Below, piece by piece: positions 33,963 through 41,777 of a stretch of 64,000 nucleotides of DNA (the stretch's first letter is position 1; the number at the start of each line of letters is the position of its first letter). The position numbers and the translations under genes are program-made. This DNA comes from Bin87 sp026710825 (lineage in GTDB: Bacteria; Chloroflexota; Dehalococcoidia; Lucifugimonadales; UBA3495). The stretch is taken from contig OZ247427.1 of assembly GCA_965232815.1 (NCBI GenBank), positions 124,001-188,000 of the forward strand, in the 5' to 3' direction. Below the pieces are notes generated by a model. It did no database searches and was not told the DNA's origin. It was given only the letters and a program-made list of their open reading frames with translations.

Positions 33963-34367
33963 ATGTGGTTTCGCCAACCCCACCAAAACTTCCGTAACCT
34001 GAAACTACCCGGGTTAAGGATCGTCGGCCCAAGGATCATCGGGGTCTTGGTGCTGGCGATGCTGCTTGCCTGCGACTCCGGCCAAACGGACCCGTCGGGC
34101 CACGGCGACGGTTTCGCTTTATATCCCAAGCTTCCCCATGTGACCGGCCACATCGACCGGGTTGACCCCGACCCCGAAAATCTGCGCCACTTCAGCTTGC
34201 TCCGGATCACCGCCGCCGACCGCCAACAGTGGGAGTTCCGCGCCGACGGTTGGGTCGGTGTTTCAGCCGGCCACTTGAAGGATCATCAGATCCAGGGCAC
34301 AACCGTCACTATCTGGTACGAGGACCCGGGCGACGGCACGTTGCTCGCTCGTTTCGTGAGCGACTAA
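33963..34367 (+). CDS. small lipoprotein of unknown function
   Basis: 134 residues if started at ATG 33963; an in-frame TTG at 33930 would add 11 residues. The long basic N-terminus leads to a hydrophobic stretch and the lipobox MLLACDSG. The mature domain (about 100 residues) has a beta-rich look: HVTGHIDRVDPDPENLRHF, QWEFRADGWVGVS, TVTIWYEDPGDGTLLARFVS. I do not recognise the family. It is divergent from ctaA and converges with the next gene, overlapping its stop by 4 nt. Confidence 0.6.
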   Translation: MWFRQPHQNFRNLKLPGLRIVGPRIIGVLVLAMLLACDSGQTDPSGHGDGFALYPKLPHVTGHIDRVDPDPENLRHFSLLRITAADRQQWEFRADGWVGVSAGHLKDHQIQGTTVTIWYEDPGDGTLLARFVSD

Positions 34368-35137
34368 ACTCGCGGCGTCGCGCCCGGCTCCGGTCGCGCG
34401 GCATCGTCCCCGGCTACGCCGCCATCGCGCCCATTCGCTCCGTTCCCGCCCATCGGGAACCCGTCGCCCGCTGCCTGCGTGGATGCCGGCGGCGATGCGG
34501 CTGGTTGTTGGGCGGTTTGGGATTCCCGGCGGCCCGGAAAAATCAGCCTGAGCACCACGAATACAAACCGCAGCGCAAATTCCAGTGCCACCAGGAAAAT
34601 CAGGTAGTACGCGATGGTCTCACGGTGTTGGTAGATTTCGTTCAGAGTGTCCAACGATGACTGGACGTCGAAAAACGTGGAGTCAATGATGAACACGCCC
34701 AAAACCGCAAACGGCAGGATCTTGGCCAGGTCCCTCGATAGTTCCTCGTTGTAGTACGCGGACACCCTGATTGCGCTCACCGTCGCCATCGCGATCAGCA
34801 GGATGTTCGACAGATCTTGGTCCTCAGACAGGAACACCAGGATCAAGGTCAGCACCGCGAACCAGAAGAACGCGAATGCCGGAAACAGCACCACATACCT
34901 GACCACGTACCACACCAGGAAAATCAGGTCCCATGCCACGGCGTCGCGCATCCGGTCATTCTTCGACAGGTCCAGGCCAAACATGTCTCGCGACGCCACG
35001 AACCGGTAGAACTTGAACACGAACACCGCGTAGGCCGCCATGCCCAGCACTACCAGCAAAACCGGCCAGAGACGTTCCAGTCCGCCGTCCAAAGACAATC
35101 CGTCGGGAAAAATCAGGCTGAGTCCTTCCGGTCCCAT
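34364..35137 (-). CDS. six-helix membrane protein, unknown
   Basis: 257 residues. Membrane helices appear at about 23-46, 70-90, 90-108, 113-130, 140-155 and 175-200, separated by short charged loops (KFYRFVASRDMFGLDLSKND). After residue 205 a low-complexity Ala/Pro/Gly/Asp tail of about 50 residues is predicted to be cytoplasmic. There are no catalytic motifs that I recognise. The stop overlaps the stop of the convergent lipoprotein by 4 nt. No SD is clear before the ATG at 35137. Confidence 0.6.
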   Translation of the reverse strand: MGPEGLSLIFPDGLSLDGGLERLWPVLLVVLGMAAYAVFVFKFYRFVASRDMFGLDLSKNDRMRDAVAWDLIFLVWYVVRYVVLFPAFAFFWFAVLTLILVFLSEDQDLSNILLIAMATVSAIRVSAYYNEELSRDLAKILPFAVLGVFIIDSTFFDVQSSLDTLNEIYQHRETIAYYLIFLVALEFALRFVFVVLRLIFPGRRESQTAQQPAASPPASTQAAGDGFPMGGNGANGRDGGVAGDDAARPEPGATPRV

Positions 35138-35744
35138 CTTGCAACCATTCCTTAGCCAATCAATTTATGGAGCGACCGGTGTGCTGCCATCCATCAGCAG
35201 GCAATGGTGCCGATACGCAGCGTCGAGACGAAAGCTGATTCTCACGGCCCGATCAGGACCATCCGGTCATTGAAAATAAAACCTACGGGTTGAATCGCAA
35301 CCCTGCCCAAGAGTATAGGTAGCCGCCGCGACGAGGGTCAAGCAAACCGCGCGCCGCCTCAGCGCCTTTCAATTACTCGTAAACGCCGCCGTGACTTGCA
35401 TACACCGCCGCAGTCCGCTCATGGTGAGCCTGTCGAACCACGAGCGGACGACGTCTTCAGCAACGTCCCGCACTGCACATTCGCCTCGCCACCCTAATGT
35501 CTGCCTCCAATCCATCGTGCCGGGGATCATTCAACGCCATACCTACAACACTCCCTCGCCATCCCTCTACAACCACGTTCCAGTTCCCGCAACACCGGTT
35601 TCCTCCGCAATCGAAGGCACACCCCCATCCGTTGACCCCTTGCACCATCGCGCACACGCAAGGTTGCCCGTCAGCCCCAACTTGCCCTAAACTTGCGCCC
35701 ACTACTGTTACTCGGGTTTTGAATGCCCCACCGGAGGCCAATCA
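35138..35744. other. 607-bp intergenic region
   Basis: Between two divergently read genes. It holds one hairpin repeat (35413-35449). I see no convincing coding frame; short open frames on both strands lack a start signal and family likeness. The end carries an SD (GGAGG at 35733-35737) for the CoA transferase. Confidence 0.6.
35413..35449. repeat. GCTCATGGTGAGCC-type hairpin repeat, copy 1
   Basis: GTCCGCTCATGGT (35413-35425) and ACCACGAGCGGAC (35437-35449) pair with one mismatch around GAGCCTGTCGA. Copies with the identical core occur at 40338-40368 and 60165-60197. Confidence 0.9.
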
Positions 35745-37070
35745 ATGCCACTGCCGACCCCCTTAAAAGGTATTCGTGTCGTCGACTTCACCTGGGTGCG
35801 CGCCGGCCCTTGGGCGGCACGTTGGCTGGGCACCCTGGGAGCCGAGGTCGTCAAGGTCGAATGGCCGCTCAACCTCGACACCCTGCGCCAGAACCGTTTC
35901 ACCGTCCCGCCCGGCGTGGAGCCCGGCCCCAACTCCACCGGACAGTTCGCGGATACCAATGCCAACAAGCGTGGTATCAGCGTGAACACCCGCACTGATG
36001 AGGGCCTCGAACTGGTCAAACGGCTGATCTCTGTTTCTGACGTCGTCATCGAAAACTTCAGCAGCCGCATCATGCAGCGTTGGGGCCTTGGCTACGAACA
36101 ACTCAAACAGATCCGCCCCGATATAGTCTACGTGTCCATGGCCGGATTCGGCCACACCGGTCGCCACCACTGGTACGGCACCATGGGCCCCGCGGCCCAG
36201 GCCCTCAGCGGCCTGACCCACCTGTCCGGCCTGCCCGACGCGCCGCCGGCGGGCTGGGGATGGTCATACCTGGACGACACCGGGGGAATGTACGGCGCAA
36301 TCAGCGCGTTGACCGCCCTCCGCCATCGTTCCGCCACCGGCAAGGGCCAGCACGTTGACCTTTCCCAGATGATCACCGGTATCACCCTCACCGGGCCTGC
36401 CTTCCTCGACAAATCGGTGAACGGACGCCCGGCGCGCCGCGAGGGCTTCCCGCCCGGCAATCGCACCGTCTGGCCCGGAGCCGAAGTGGTCAACAACTAC
36501 CGCGGCCCCATCGCCGCTCCGCACAACGCATACCGCACGTCGCCCGGCGGTTACAACGACTGGGCCACCATCGCCTGCCTGTCCGACGACGAATGGCGCA
36601 ACCTCGTCAAGCTCATGGGCAGCCCCGATTGGGCCCATGACCGTTTCGATACCATCGACGGACGCCTGGATCACCAGGAGGAGATGGACGAGCACATCGA
36701 AAAGTGGACCCAAACTATGGGCAAGTACGAGCTTACCGAAAAGTGCCAGGCCGCCGGAATCCGCGCCATGGCCGTGCAGAGCAGCCAGGACCGCGTGGAC
36801 AACGACCCGCAACTGCGCCACCGCGATATGTACGTGCCCATGGATCACCCCATGCTCGGCCCATGGAAGTTCCAGAATGCGCCGTTCAAGTTGTCCAAGT
36901 CCCCCGCCCGCATCGCCAACCCGCCCCCCATGATCGGCCAGCACAACCGCGAGGTCCTCGAGGACCTGCTCGGCGTGCCCCATCAGGAACTGCTGGACGG
37001 CTACGAAAACGGCATCTTCTGGCCCACCACCATGGACCGCTACCCCTACATCGAGGAGGCCCTGCGATGA
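35745..37070 (+). CDS. CaiB/BaiF-family CoA transferase 1
   Basis: 441 residues, SD GGAGG before ATG 35745. Family III CoA transferase: VVDFTWVRAGPWAARWLGTL, GAEVVKVEWP, NANKRGISVNTRTDEGLELV and GLGYEQLKQIRPDIVYVSMA are the standard N-terminal blocks. In the equivalent of the catalytic helix GQHVDLSQMITG, the position of formyl-CoA transferase Asp169 looks like Ile by eye; this should be checked by alignment. It overlaps the next CoA transferase by ATGA, so a heteromeric complex is probable. Substrate is unknown. Confidence 0.9.
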   Translation: MPLPTPLKGIRVVDFTWVRAGPWAARWLGTLGAEVVKVEWPLNLDTLRQNRFTVPPGVEPGPNSTGQFADTNANKRGISVNTRTDEGLELVKRLISVSDVVIENFSSRIMQRWGLGYEQLKQIRPDIVYVSMAGFGHTGRHHWYGTMGPAAQALSGLTHLSGLPDAPPAGWGWSYLDDTGGMYGAISALTALRHRSATGKGQHVDLSQMITGITLTGPAFLDKSVNGRPARREGFPPGNRTVWPGAEVVNNYRGPIAAPHNAYRTSPGGYNDWATIACLSDDEWRNLVKLMGSPDWAHDRFDTIDGRLDHQEEMDEHIEKWTQTMGKYELTEKCQAAGIRAMAVQSSQDRVDNDPQLRHRDMYVPMDHPMLGPWKFQNAPFKLSKSPARIANPPPMIGQHNREVLEDLLGVPHQELLDGYENGIFWPTTMDRYPYIEEALR

Positions 37071-38380
37071 CATCCGCCAATGGCAACCAACAGGACGGAA
37101 TGGACATCGGTGGGGCTCAACCCGCCGACCTCAGCCTCCCCGGAGCCCTCGACGGCCTCCGCGTGCTCGAAATCAGCGACGAGAAGGGCCAGTTCTGCGG
37201 CAAGCTCATGGCCGACAACGGTGCCGACCTTATCAAGATCGAGCCGCCCGGCGGCGAAGCCTGTCGCAGCTTCGGCCCTTTCTTGGATGACGTACCCCAC
37301 CGCGAGCGCAGCCTGTCCTTTTGGCACTACAACACCTCCAAGCGCGGCATCACGTTGAACTTGGAGACCCCTCAGGGTCAGGACATTTTCAAGCGTCTGG
37401 CCGCCTCCGCCGACATCGTGCTGGAGACCCGCAAGCCCGGCTATCTCGAATCCCTGGGCCTGGGCTACGAAACACTGGCCGCGGACAACCCCGGCCTCAT
37501 CGTGTGCTCGCTAACACCCTACGGCCAGACCGGCCCGTGGCGCGACTACGTCAGCAGCGACATCACCCAGATGGCCGGAGGCGGGCAGATGGCCTCCTCC
37601 GGTTACGACGACATCGACGTGCCCAACCCGCCCCCAATCGCCCCCGGCGGCGGCAACTCCTGGCACATCGGCGCCCACTACGCCTACATCGGCATCATGG
37701 CCGCCCTGTACTACCGCTTCCTCACCGGCGAAGGGCAGTACATCGACGCGTCGGTCCACGAGGCCTGCGCCCTCACCACTGAAGGCGCAATCGCCATCTA
37801 CCTGTCCACCGGCGACGTCGTGCAGCGACACACCGGACGCCACGCCGCGCCCGACATGTCCCCTGCCATCCAGTTCCCCACCGGCGACGGCGGTTGGCTC
37901 AACACCACCCGCTCCGGCACCAACCTCACTCCTGCGCGCCTCAAGTTGCTGGCCGATTGGTTCGACCAGTCCGGCATGGCCGAAGACCTCACCGAAGAGC
38001 GGTACCAGGACCCCGAGGTCATCGCATCCGAAAACGACCACATCGTCCAGGTGATGAAGAATTTCTTCATGAACTCCACGCTCATGGACTCTTTCCACGG
38101 CGGCCAGGAGCGCGACTTCCCCTGGGGAGCCATCCGCAGCATGGACGAGATCATCGGCGACGACCACCTGCAGGACCGTGAGTTTTTCAAGGAAGTGGAG
38201 CACCCCGAACTCGGCCGCTCCTTCACCTACCCCGGCCCGGCGATGCTGTTCAACGGTTCGCCGTGGCGCATCAGCCGCCGCGCCCCGCTCATCGGCGAGC
38301 ACAACTCCGAAATCCTCCAGGGCGAACTGGGCCTGACCAACTCCCAAATGCTCCTCTACGCCGAAGGCGGAATCATCTAA
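37067..38380 (+). CDS. CaiB/BaiF-family CoA transferase 2
   Basis: 437 residues from ATG 37067, overlapping the previous stop (ATGA). Typical blocks are LRVLEISDEKGQFCGKLMAD, GADLIKIEPPGGEACR, YNTSKRGITLNLETPQGQDI and GQYIDASVHEA, where the catalytic-Asp position appears to be Glu. The coupled arrangement implies a two-subunit enzyme or successive transferases that activate a carboxylic acid with CoA. Transcription stops at the palindrome at 38385-38428. Confidence 0.9.
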   Translation: MTSANGNQQDGMDIGGAQPADLSLPGALDGLRVLEISDEKGQFCGKLMADNGADLIKIEPPGGEACRSFGPFLDDVPHRERSLSFWHYNTSKRGITLNLETPQGQDIFKRLAASADIVLETRKPGYLESLGLGYETLAADNPGLIVCSLTPYGQTGPWRDYVSSDITQMAGGGQMASSGYDDIDVPNPPPIAPGGGNSWHIGAHYAYIGIMAALYYRFLTGEGQYIDASVHEACALTTEGAIAIYLSTGDVVQRHTGRHAAPDMSPAIQFPTGDGGWLNTTRSGTNLTPARLKLLADWFDQSGMAEDLTEERYQDPEVIASENDHIVQVMKNFFMNSTLMDSFHGGQERDFPWGAIRSMDEIIGDDHLQDREFFKEVEHPELGRSFTYPGPAMLFNGSPWRISRRAPLIGEHNSEILQGELGLTNSQMLLYAEGGII

Positions 38381-38384
38381 AACC

Positions 38385-38428
38385 AATGTGTGGGTGTGGC
38401 GCCGAGCTCGGTGCCACACCCACACATT
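38385..38428. terminator. bidirectional terminator, 44-bp near-perfect palindrome
   Basis: AATGTGTGGGTGTGGC (38385-38400) and GCCACACCCACACATT (38413-38428) flank CCGAGCTCGG, itself self-complementary. Only one G-T pair interrupts a 22-bp stem. It sits between the convergent CoA transferase and acetamidase genes, and would work in both directions. Confidence 0.85.
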
Positions 38429-38450
38429 CTTCCCAGGCGTCTGGACCGGA

Positions 38451-39560
38451 CTACCCCACAAACAAATCCTCCGGCAAAAACGCCGACACCGTATAGTTGG
38501 GCACATCCACCACGTTGCTCACCTTCAGGTCCACCGCCACGCTGCAGATCACATACGCCTGGTCCCGGCTGAACCCCCGCTCCTGCAGCAGGTCAATCAT
38601 ATTCAGGATCGCGTTGCGGCACGCCAGCGTCAGATTCTCCCCTTCGTTGACACCATCGTCACGCACCGGCATTCCCATCGTCGCGACGAACCGCCGCGGC
38701 GCGGCCCACTCCGGCGCGATGTAGTAGTCGTCCCGGCTGAACCGAGGCCACCGGATATTGTGCCGCTCCGCCTCTCCCTTCAGCACCCGGAACCTTACCG
38801 TGCACGTCGCCCCCATCTCCACCGCCGTCACGCACACCTCTCCGTCCCCCTGCGCAAAATGCCCGTCGCCCGTCGAGAACAGCGCGCCGTCCACCGCCAC
38901 CGGCAGCATCAGCTTCGAACCCGTCGAAAGCTGCTTCACGTCAAAATTCCCGCCATTCTCCCGGGGCGGCAGCGTCCGGATCCCATGGGTCGCGCCAACC
39001 CCCGAAATCGGCACCGCGCCGGCTGCGTCGGGCGGCAAGGCGACACCGCCACGCTCCGCCAGTTCAGCCTCCCGTCGCGTCCACGCCTCCAGTTGCGCGT
39101 GGGACGGCGCGACGCCGGAAACGCCCATGAACGACGCCCCCGGTACCCGTACGCCAGGTATCTGCTCCGACGTCGCGTACCCGTCGGCGATGTTCCAGTG
39201 CACCATGAACGGGTCGGTGAACACATCCCGCAGGAACCCAAACCCGGGGAAGATCACGCTGAAGGCGTAGGGCTGTGGCTGAATGTCCGCGAACTCGATT
39301 TCCAGCAGGTCGCCCGGTTCCGCTCCCTTCACCGCCACCGGCCCCGTCAGCGGATGAATCACGCCGGCGTCCATGCCGCCAAAATCCGCCTCCGTGACGC
39401 CGGGGCGCATCTGCCCGTCGAAGGCGTCCCGCGTTTCCATCACCACCTCTTCGCCCTCGTCAACCTCCACCACCGGCGAAATGTCCGGATGCCACCGGTT
39501 ATGCCCTGTGTTAGACTCCTCGCGAAGGGGCTTGCTGCGGTCGATCGTGATGCTCTGCAT
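38451..39560 (-). CDS. acetamidase/formamidase family protein
   Basis: 369 residues from ATG 39560 with GGGAGGG upstream. FmdA/AmdA motifs are: HNRWHPDISPVVEVDEGEEV at the N-terminus, GPVAVKGAEPGDLLEIEFAD, GVSGVAPSHAQLEAW, and GDGHFAQGDGEVCVTAVEMG. These zinc enzymes split formamide, acetamide or related amides. The neighbouring small NTF2-like gene is divergent. Fits the amide/amine catabolic theme of the region but substrate is not determined. Confidence 0.93.
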   Translation of the reverse strand: MQSITIDRSKPLREESNTGHNRWHPDISPVVEVDEGEEVVMETRDAFDGQMRPGVTEADFGGMDAGVIHPLTGPVAVKGAEPGDLLEIEFADIQPQPYAFSVIFPGFGFLRDVFTDPFMVHWNIADGYATSEQIPGVRVPGASFMGVSGVAPSHAQLEAWTRREAELAERGGVALPPDAAGAVPISGVGATHGIRTLPPRENGGNFDVKQLSTGSKLMLPVAVDGALFSTGDGHFAQGDGEVCVTAVEMGATCTVRFRVLKGEAERHNIRWPRFSRDDYYIAPEWAAPRRFVATMGMPVRDDGVNEGENLTLACRNAILNMIDLLQERGFSRDQAYVICSVAVDLKVSNVVDVPNYTVSAFLPEDLFVG

Positions 39561-39665
39561 GGGTGCCCTCCCTGCCGCCGGTTGCGCCGTAGCCGTGTTT
39601 GCCGGGATGCTAACCGCGCCCCCAACCGGTGTCAAGAAATATCATTATTGAGAGGAGTCGCCGCC

Positions 39666-40082
39666 ATGTCCTCCGTAGCCGCCAACCCCGACATCATCGC
39701 CGCCAATCTCGCCGCCGTCGAAGCCCACTTCCACTCGGAGGCCACCAACGAGGTCGAAGCCGCTCTCGACCTGTACACCGACGACGTCGTGTGGGAAGCG
39801 CCCGCCCGCGGCCTCCGATTCGAGGGCAAGCGCGCCGTCGCCGACAACTACACCGAGATGTTCGCCAAGATGGAAGACGTGGAGTTCGAAACCCTCCAAC
39901 GCTTCGCCACCGAGGACCGCGTCGTGGACGACAGCGTCGTCCGCTTCCGCCTCACCGGCGAGGGGTACCTCCCCCTCCAGCCAGGAACCCAGGTCCAAAT
40001 GCGCCTCGTCCACATATTCGAGATGCGCGACGGACTCATCAGCAAGGAAATCGGCTACGAAATGTGGCGCAAAGCAGACTAG
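39666..40082 (+). CDS. NTF2-like/SnoaL-type protein
   Basis: 138 residues from ATG 39666 with GAGAGGAG upstream. Fold hallmarks: an N-terminal helix pair, EVEAALDLYTDDVVWEAPAR, EGKRAVADNYTEMFAKMEDV and VHIFEMRDGLISKEIGYEMW. The family includes ketosteroid isomerases, polyketide cyclases and small lyases; acidic residues in the pocket could be catalytic but cannot be ranked by eye. It is divergent from the acetamidase gene across a 105-bp region. Confidence 0.85.
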   Translation: MSSVAANPDIIAANLAAVEAHFHSEATNEVEAALDLYTDDVVWEAPARGLRFEGKRAVADNYTEMFAKMEDVEFETLQRFATEDRVVDDSVVRFRLTGEGYLPLQPGTQVQMRLVHIFEMRDGLISKEIGYEMWRKAD

Positions 40083-40128
40083 ACGGCCCTATTGGCGCAA
40101 ACTGAAAACGGCAATCCGACCGCCAACC

Positions 40129-40157
40129 CGTCATTCCTGCGGAAGCAGGAATCCAGA
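40129..40157. repeat. CGTCATTCC-type palindromic repeat, copy A
   Basis: CGTCATTCCTGCGGAAGCAG then GAATCCAGA; stem TTCCTGC/GCAGGAA. Identical 29 bases at 59140-59168. Confidence 0.9.
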
Positions 40158-40337
40158 TTCGCGCCCGCCCAGCAACGTGAGTAGTCAACAGATCGGTTTG
40201 AACCACGGTCCGACCGATTCGACTCTATCCCCGCGCGGGAAGCCGCAAAAGCCGACCCGCGGTGCTAGAACGTCCGTCTGTTGATTTCAGAGTCTTTTCC
40301 AGGTCGCCACGCCTCTCGCTCATGTTGCCACACCTCT

Positions 40338-40368
40338 CGCTCATGGTGAGCCTGTCGAACCACGAGCG
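40338..40368. repeat. GCTCATGGTGAGCC-type hairpin repeat, copy 2
   Basis: CGCTCATGGT and ACCACGAGCG arms, loop GAGCCTGTCGA, same core as the copies at 35413 and 60165. Confidence 0.9.
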
Positions 40369-40478
40369 CGTCCTCCAACATGCTCTGGGCGAGCGGACAA
40401 AAGCAGCTCGCACAACTTTGGAAAGGCCCTGCGTTCATTCACACGGGCAATTCACCCAATGGGCCAGCATAACCAGCC

Positions 40479-41177
40479 ATGAGACTCACCTACTTGGGCC
40501 ACTGCGCCTTCCGCTGGCAAACCGCCGGCGGTGTCACCGTCGTCGCCGACCCCTACCGCAATCAGGCCGGCCGCTACTGGTTCACCCGCCTGTTCCCGGA
40601 ACTGCGCTGCGACCTCGGCCTAATCACCCACGCCCACTTCGATCACGACGCCGTTGACCGCCTGCCTGAAGCCGCCTCTATTCTCCGAACCCCCGGCGAT
40701 TTCTCCACTCGCGACTTGCAAATCCGTGGCGTCCAGGACCTCCACTCGGGCGCTTCCCGCCTACGCGATTTCCCAAACGTCATGTTCCGCCTGGAATCCG
40801 GCGGCCTGCGCTTCCTGCACATCGGCGACAACCGCGTGGACTGGCCCGAGGATGTGTCCACCGCCATCGGCGACATCGACATCCTCATGGTTACCGTGGA
40901 CGACTCCAACCACCTGCTCACCTACGACCAGGTGGACTCCCTCGTGCAGCGCCTCAAACCCCACATCGTCGTCCCCATGCACTACGCCATCCCCGACCTG
41001 CACTCGACGGAATGTGAACTGCTCCCGCCCGAAGGATGGTTGTCCCGACAACCGAAAGTCCGCCGCCTCGAAACCGCCCAGGTCGAGTTCACCCCGTCGC
41101 AACTGCCGACCCGGCCCGAGGTCTGGGTGCTCCAGCCGGCCAGCGCCTCGCTAACCGCGCCACCAATCAACCCCTGA
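40479..41177 (+). CDS. MBL-fold metal-dependent hydrolase
   Basis: 232 residues. It begins MRLTYLGHCAFRWQTAGG. The metal-binding motif LITHAHFDHDAVDRLP (HxHxDH) is present, followed by the later His and Asp in LHIGDNRVDWPED and VVPMHYAIPD. It resembles the UlaG/YtnP-type small metallohydrolases. The C-terminal 25 residues are unconserved. No clear SD is visible before ATG 40479, but the start Met precedes the first beta strand as expected. Substrate unknown; isolated gene. Confidence 0.87.
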   Translation: MRLTYLGHCAFRWQTAGGVTVVADPYRNQAGRYWFTRLFPELRCDLGLITHAHFDHDAVDRLPEAASILRTPGDFSTRDLQIRGVQDLHSGASRLRDFPNVMFRLESGGLRFLHIGDNRVDWPEDVSTAIGDIDILMVTVDDSNHLLTYDQVDSLVQRLKPHIVVPMHYAIPDLHSTECELLPPEGWLSRQPKVRRLETAQVEFTPSQLPTRPEVWVLQPASASLTAPPINP

Positions 41178-41191
41178 ACTCCGTCCAAACG

Positions 41192-41217
41192 TAGGGGCGA
41201 ATAATCATTCGCCCCCA
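41192..41217. repeat. small palindromic repeat, GTAGGGGCGA family, copy 4
   Basis: Same 26 bases as 4601-4626, in the gap between the MBL gene and the convergent DUF35 gene. Confidence 0.85.
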
Positions 41218-41241
41218 CTAATCGCTGATGTCCCCGGGTAC

Positions 41242-41754
41242 CTACCCCTCCGGCGCCTCGTGCGACCACGTGAACCCTTGGTCGGGCTCATCGATCAGCC
41301 TCCACTGCGGCAGCATGAACCCGTCCTCCACCGGTTGGAACGCAACTTCCACCCGCTTGCCGATCCCAACGTTCTCTTCCTTCTCCATGTTGAAATCCGC
41401 GTCCACCAGATTCCCGGTGATGCGAAGCCCGTCGAACTCGTCAGGCTCGCCCCGCTGCTCGTCCAACTCAACCAGCACAATGGCGAACGGCGTCAGATCC
41501 CGAAAACTGGGGATCACAGTGTGCGCCACCACCTGGTAGGAATAGATCGTCCCCTTGCCCGACACCTGCTGCCATTCCCAGTTGATCGACGTGCACCACG
41601 GACAACCCGGCCCGGGCTCGCCTCGCAGCAGTCCGCAGTCGCTGCACTTCTTGACCACCAGCCGACCCTCACCGGCCGCCTCGAAGTAACCCTTGTACTC
41701 TGAATCATTGTCGGGGATGCTGAGCGTGATACCCCGGTAGTTGTAATTTGGCAT
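41242..41754 (-). CDS. DUF35 zinc-ribbon/OB-fold protein
   Basis: 170 residues from ATG 41754 with GGAGAT upstream. The rubredoxin-like zinc ribbon is CSDCGLLRGEPGPGCPWC near residue 38, followed by an OB-fold starting GKGTIYSYQVVAHTV. DUF35 proteins partner thiolase-like proteins; in steroid degradation the Ltp2/ChsH2-DUF35 couple is an aldolase. It is 23 bp downstream of the thiolase-like gene, in the same operon. Its zinc ligands are intact. I infer a structural or regulatory role for its partner. Confidence 0.9.
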   Translation of the reverse strand: MPNYNYRGITLSIPDNDSEYKGYFEAAGEGRLVVKKCSDCGLLRGEPGPGCPWCTSINWEWQQVSGKGTIYSYQVVAHTVIPSFRDLTPFAIVLVELDEQRGEPDEFDGLRITGNLVDADFNMEKEENVGIGKRVEVAFQPVEDGFMLPQWRLIDEPDQGFTWSHEAPEG

Positions 41755-41777
41755 GGTAAATCTCCGTCTCCGGGCGT

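Larger units (their letters stand above)
40083..40478. other. 396-bp intergenic region with repeats
   Basis: It contains a CGTCATTCC-type repeat (40129-40157) and a GCTCATGGTGAGCC-type repeat (40338-40368), the latter preceded by the tandem half-copy CTCTCGCTCATG at 40313-40324. I see no gene in it. Confidence 0.6.
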
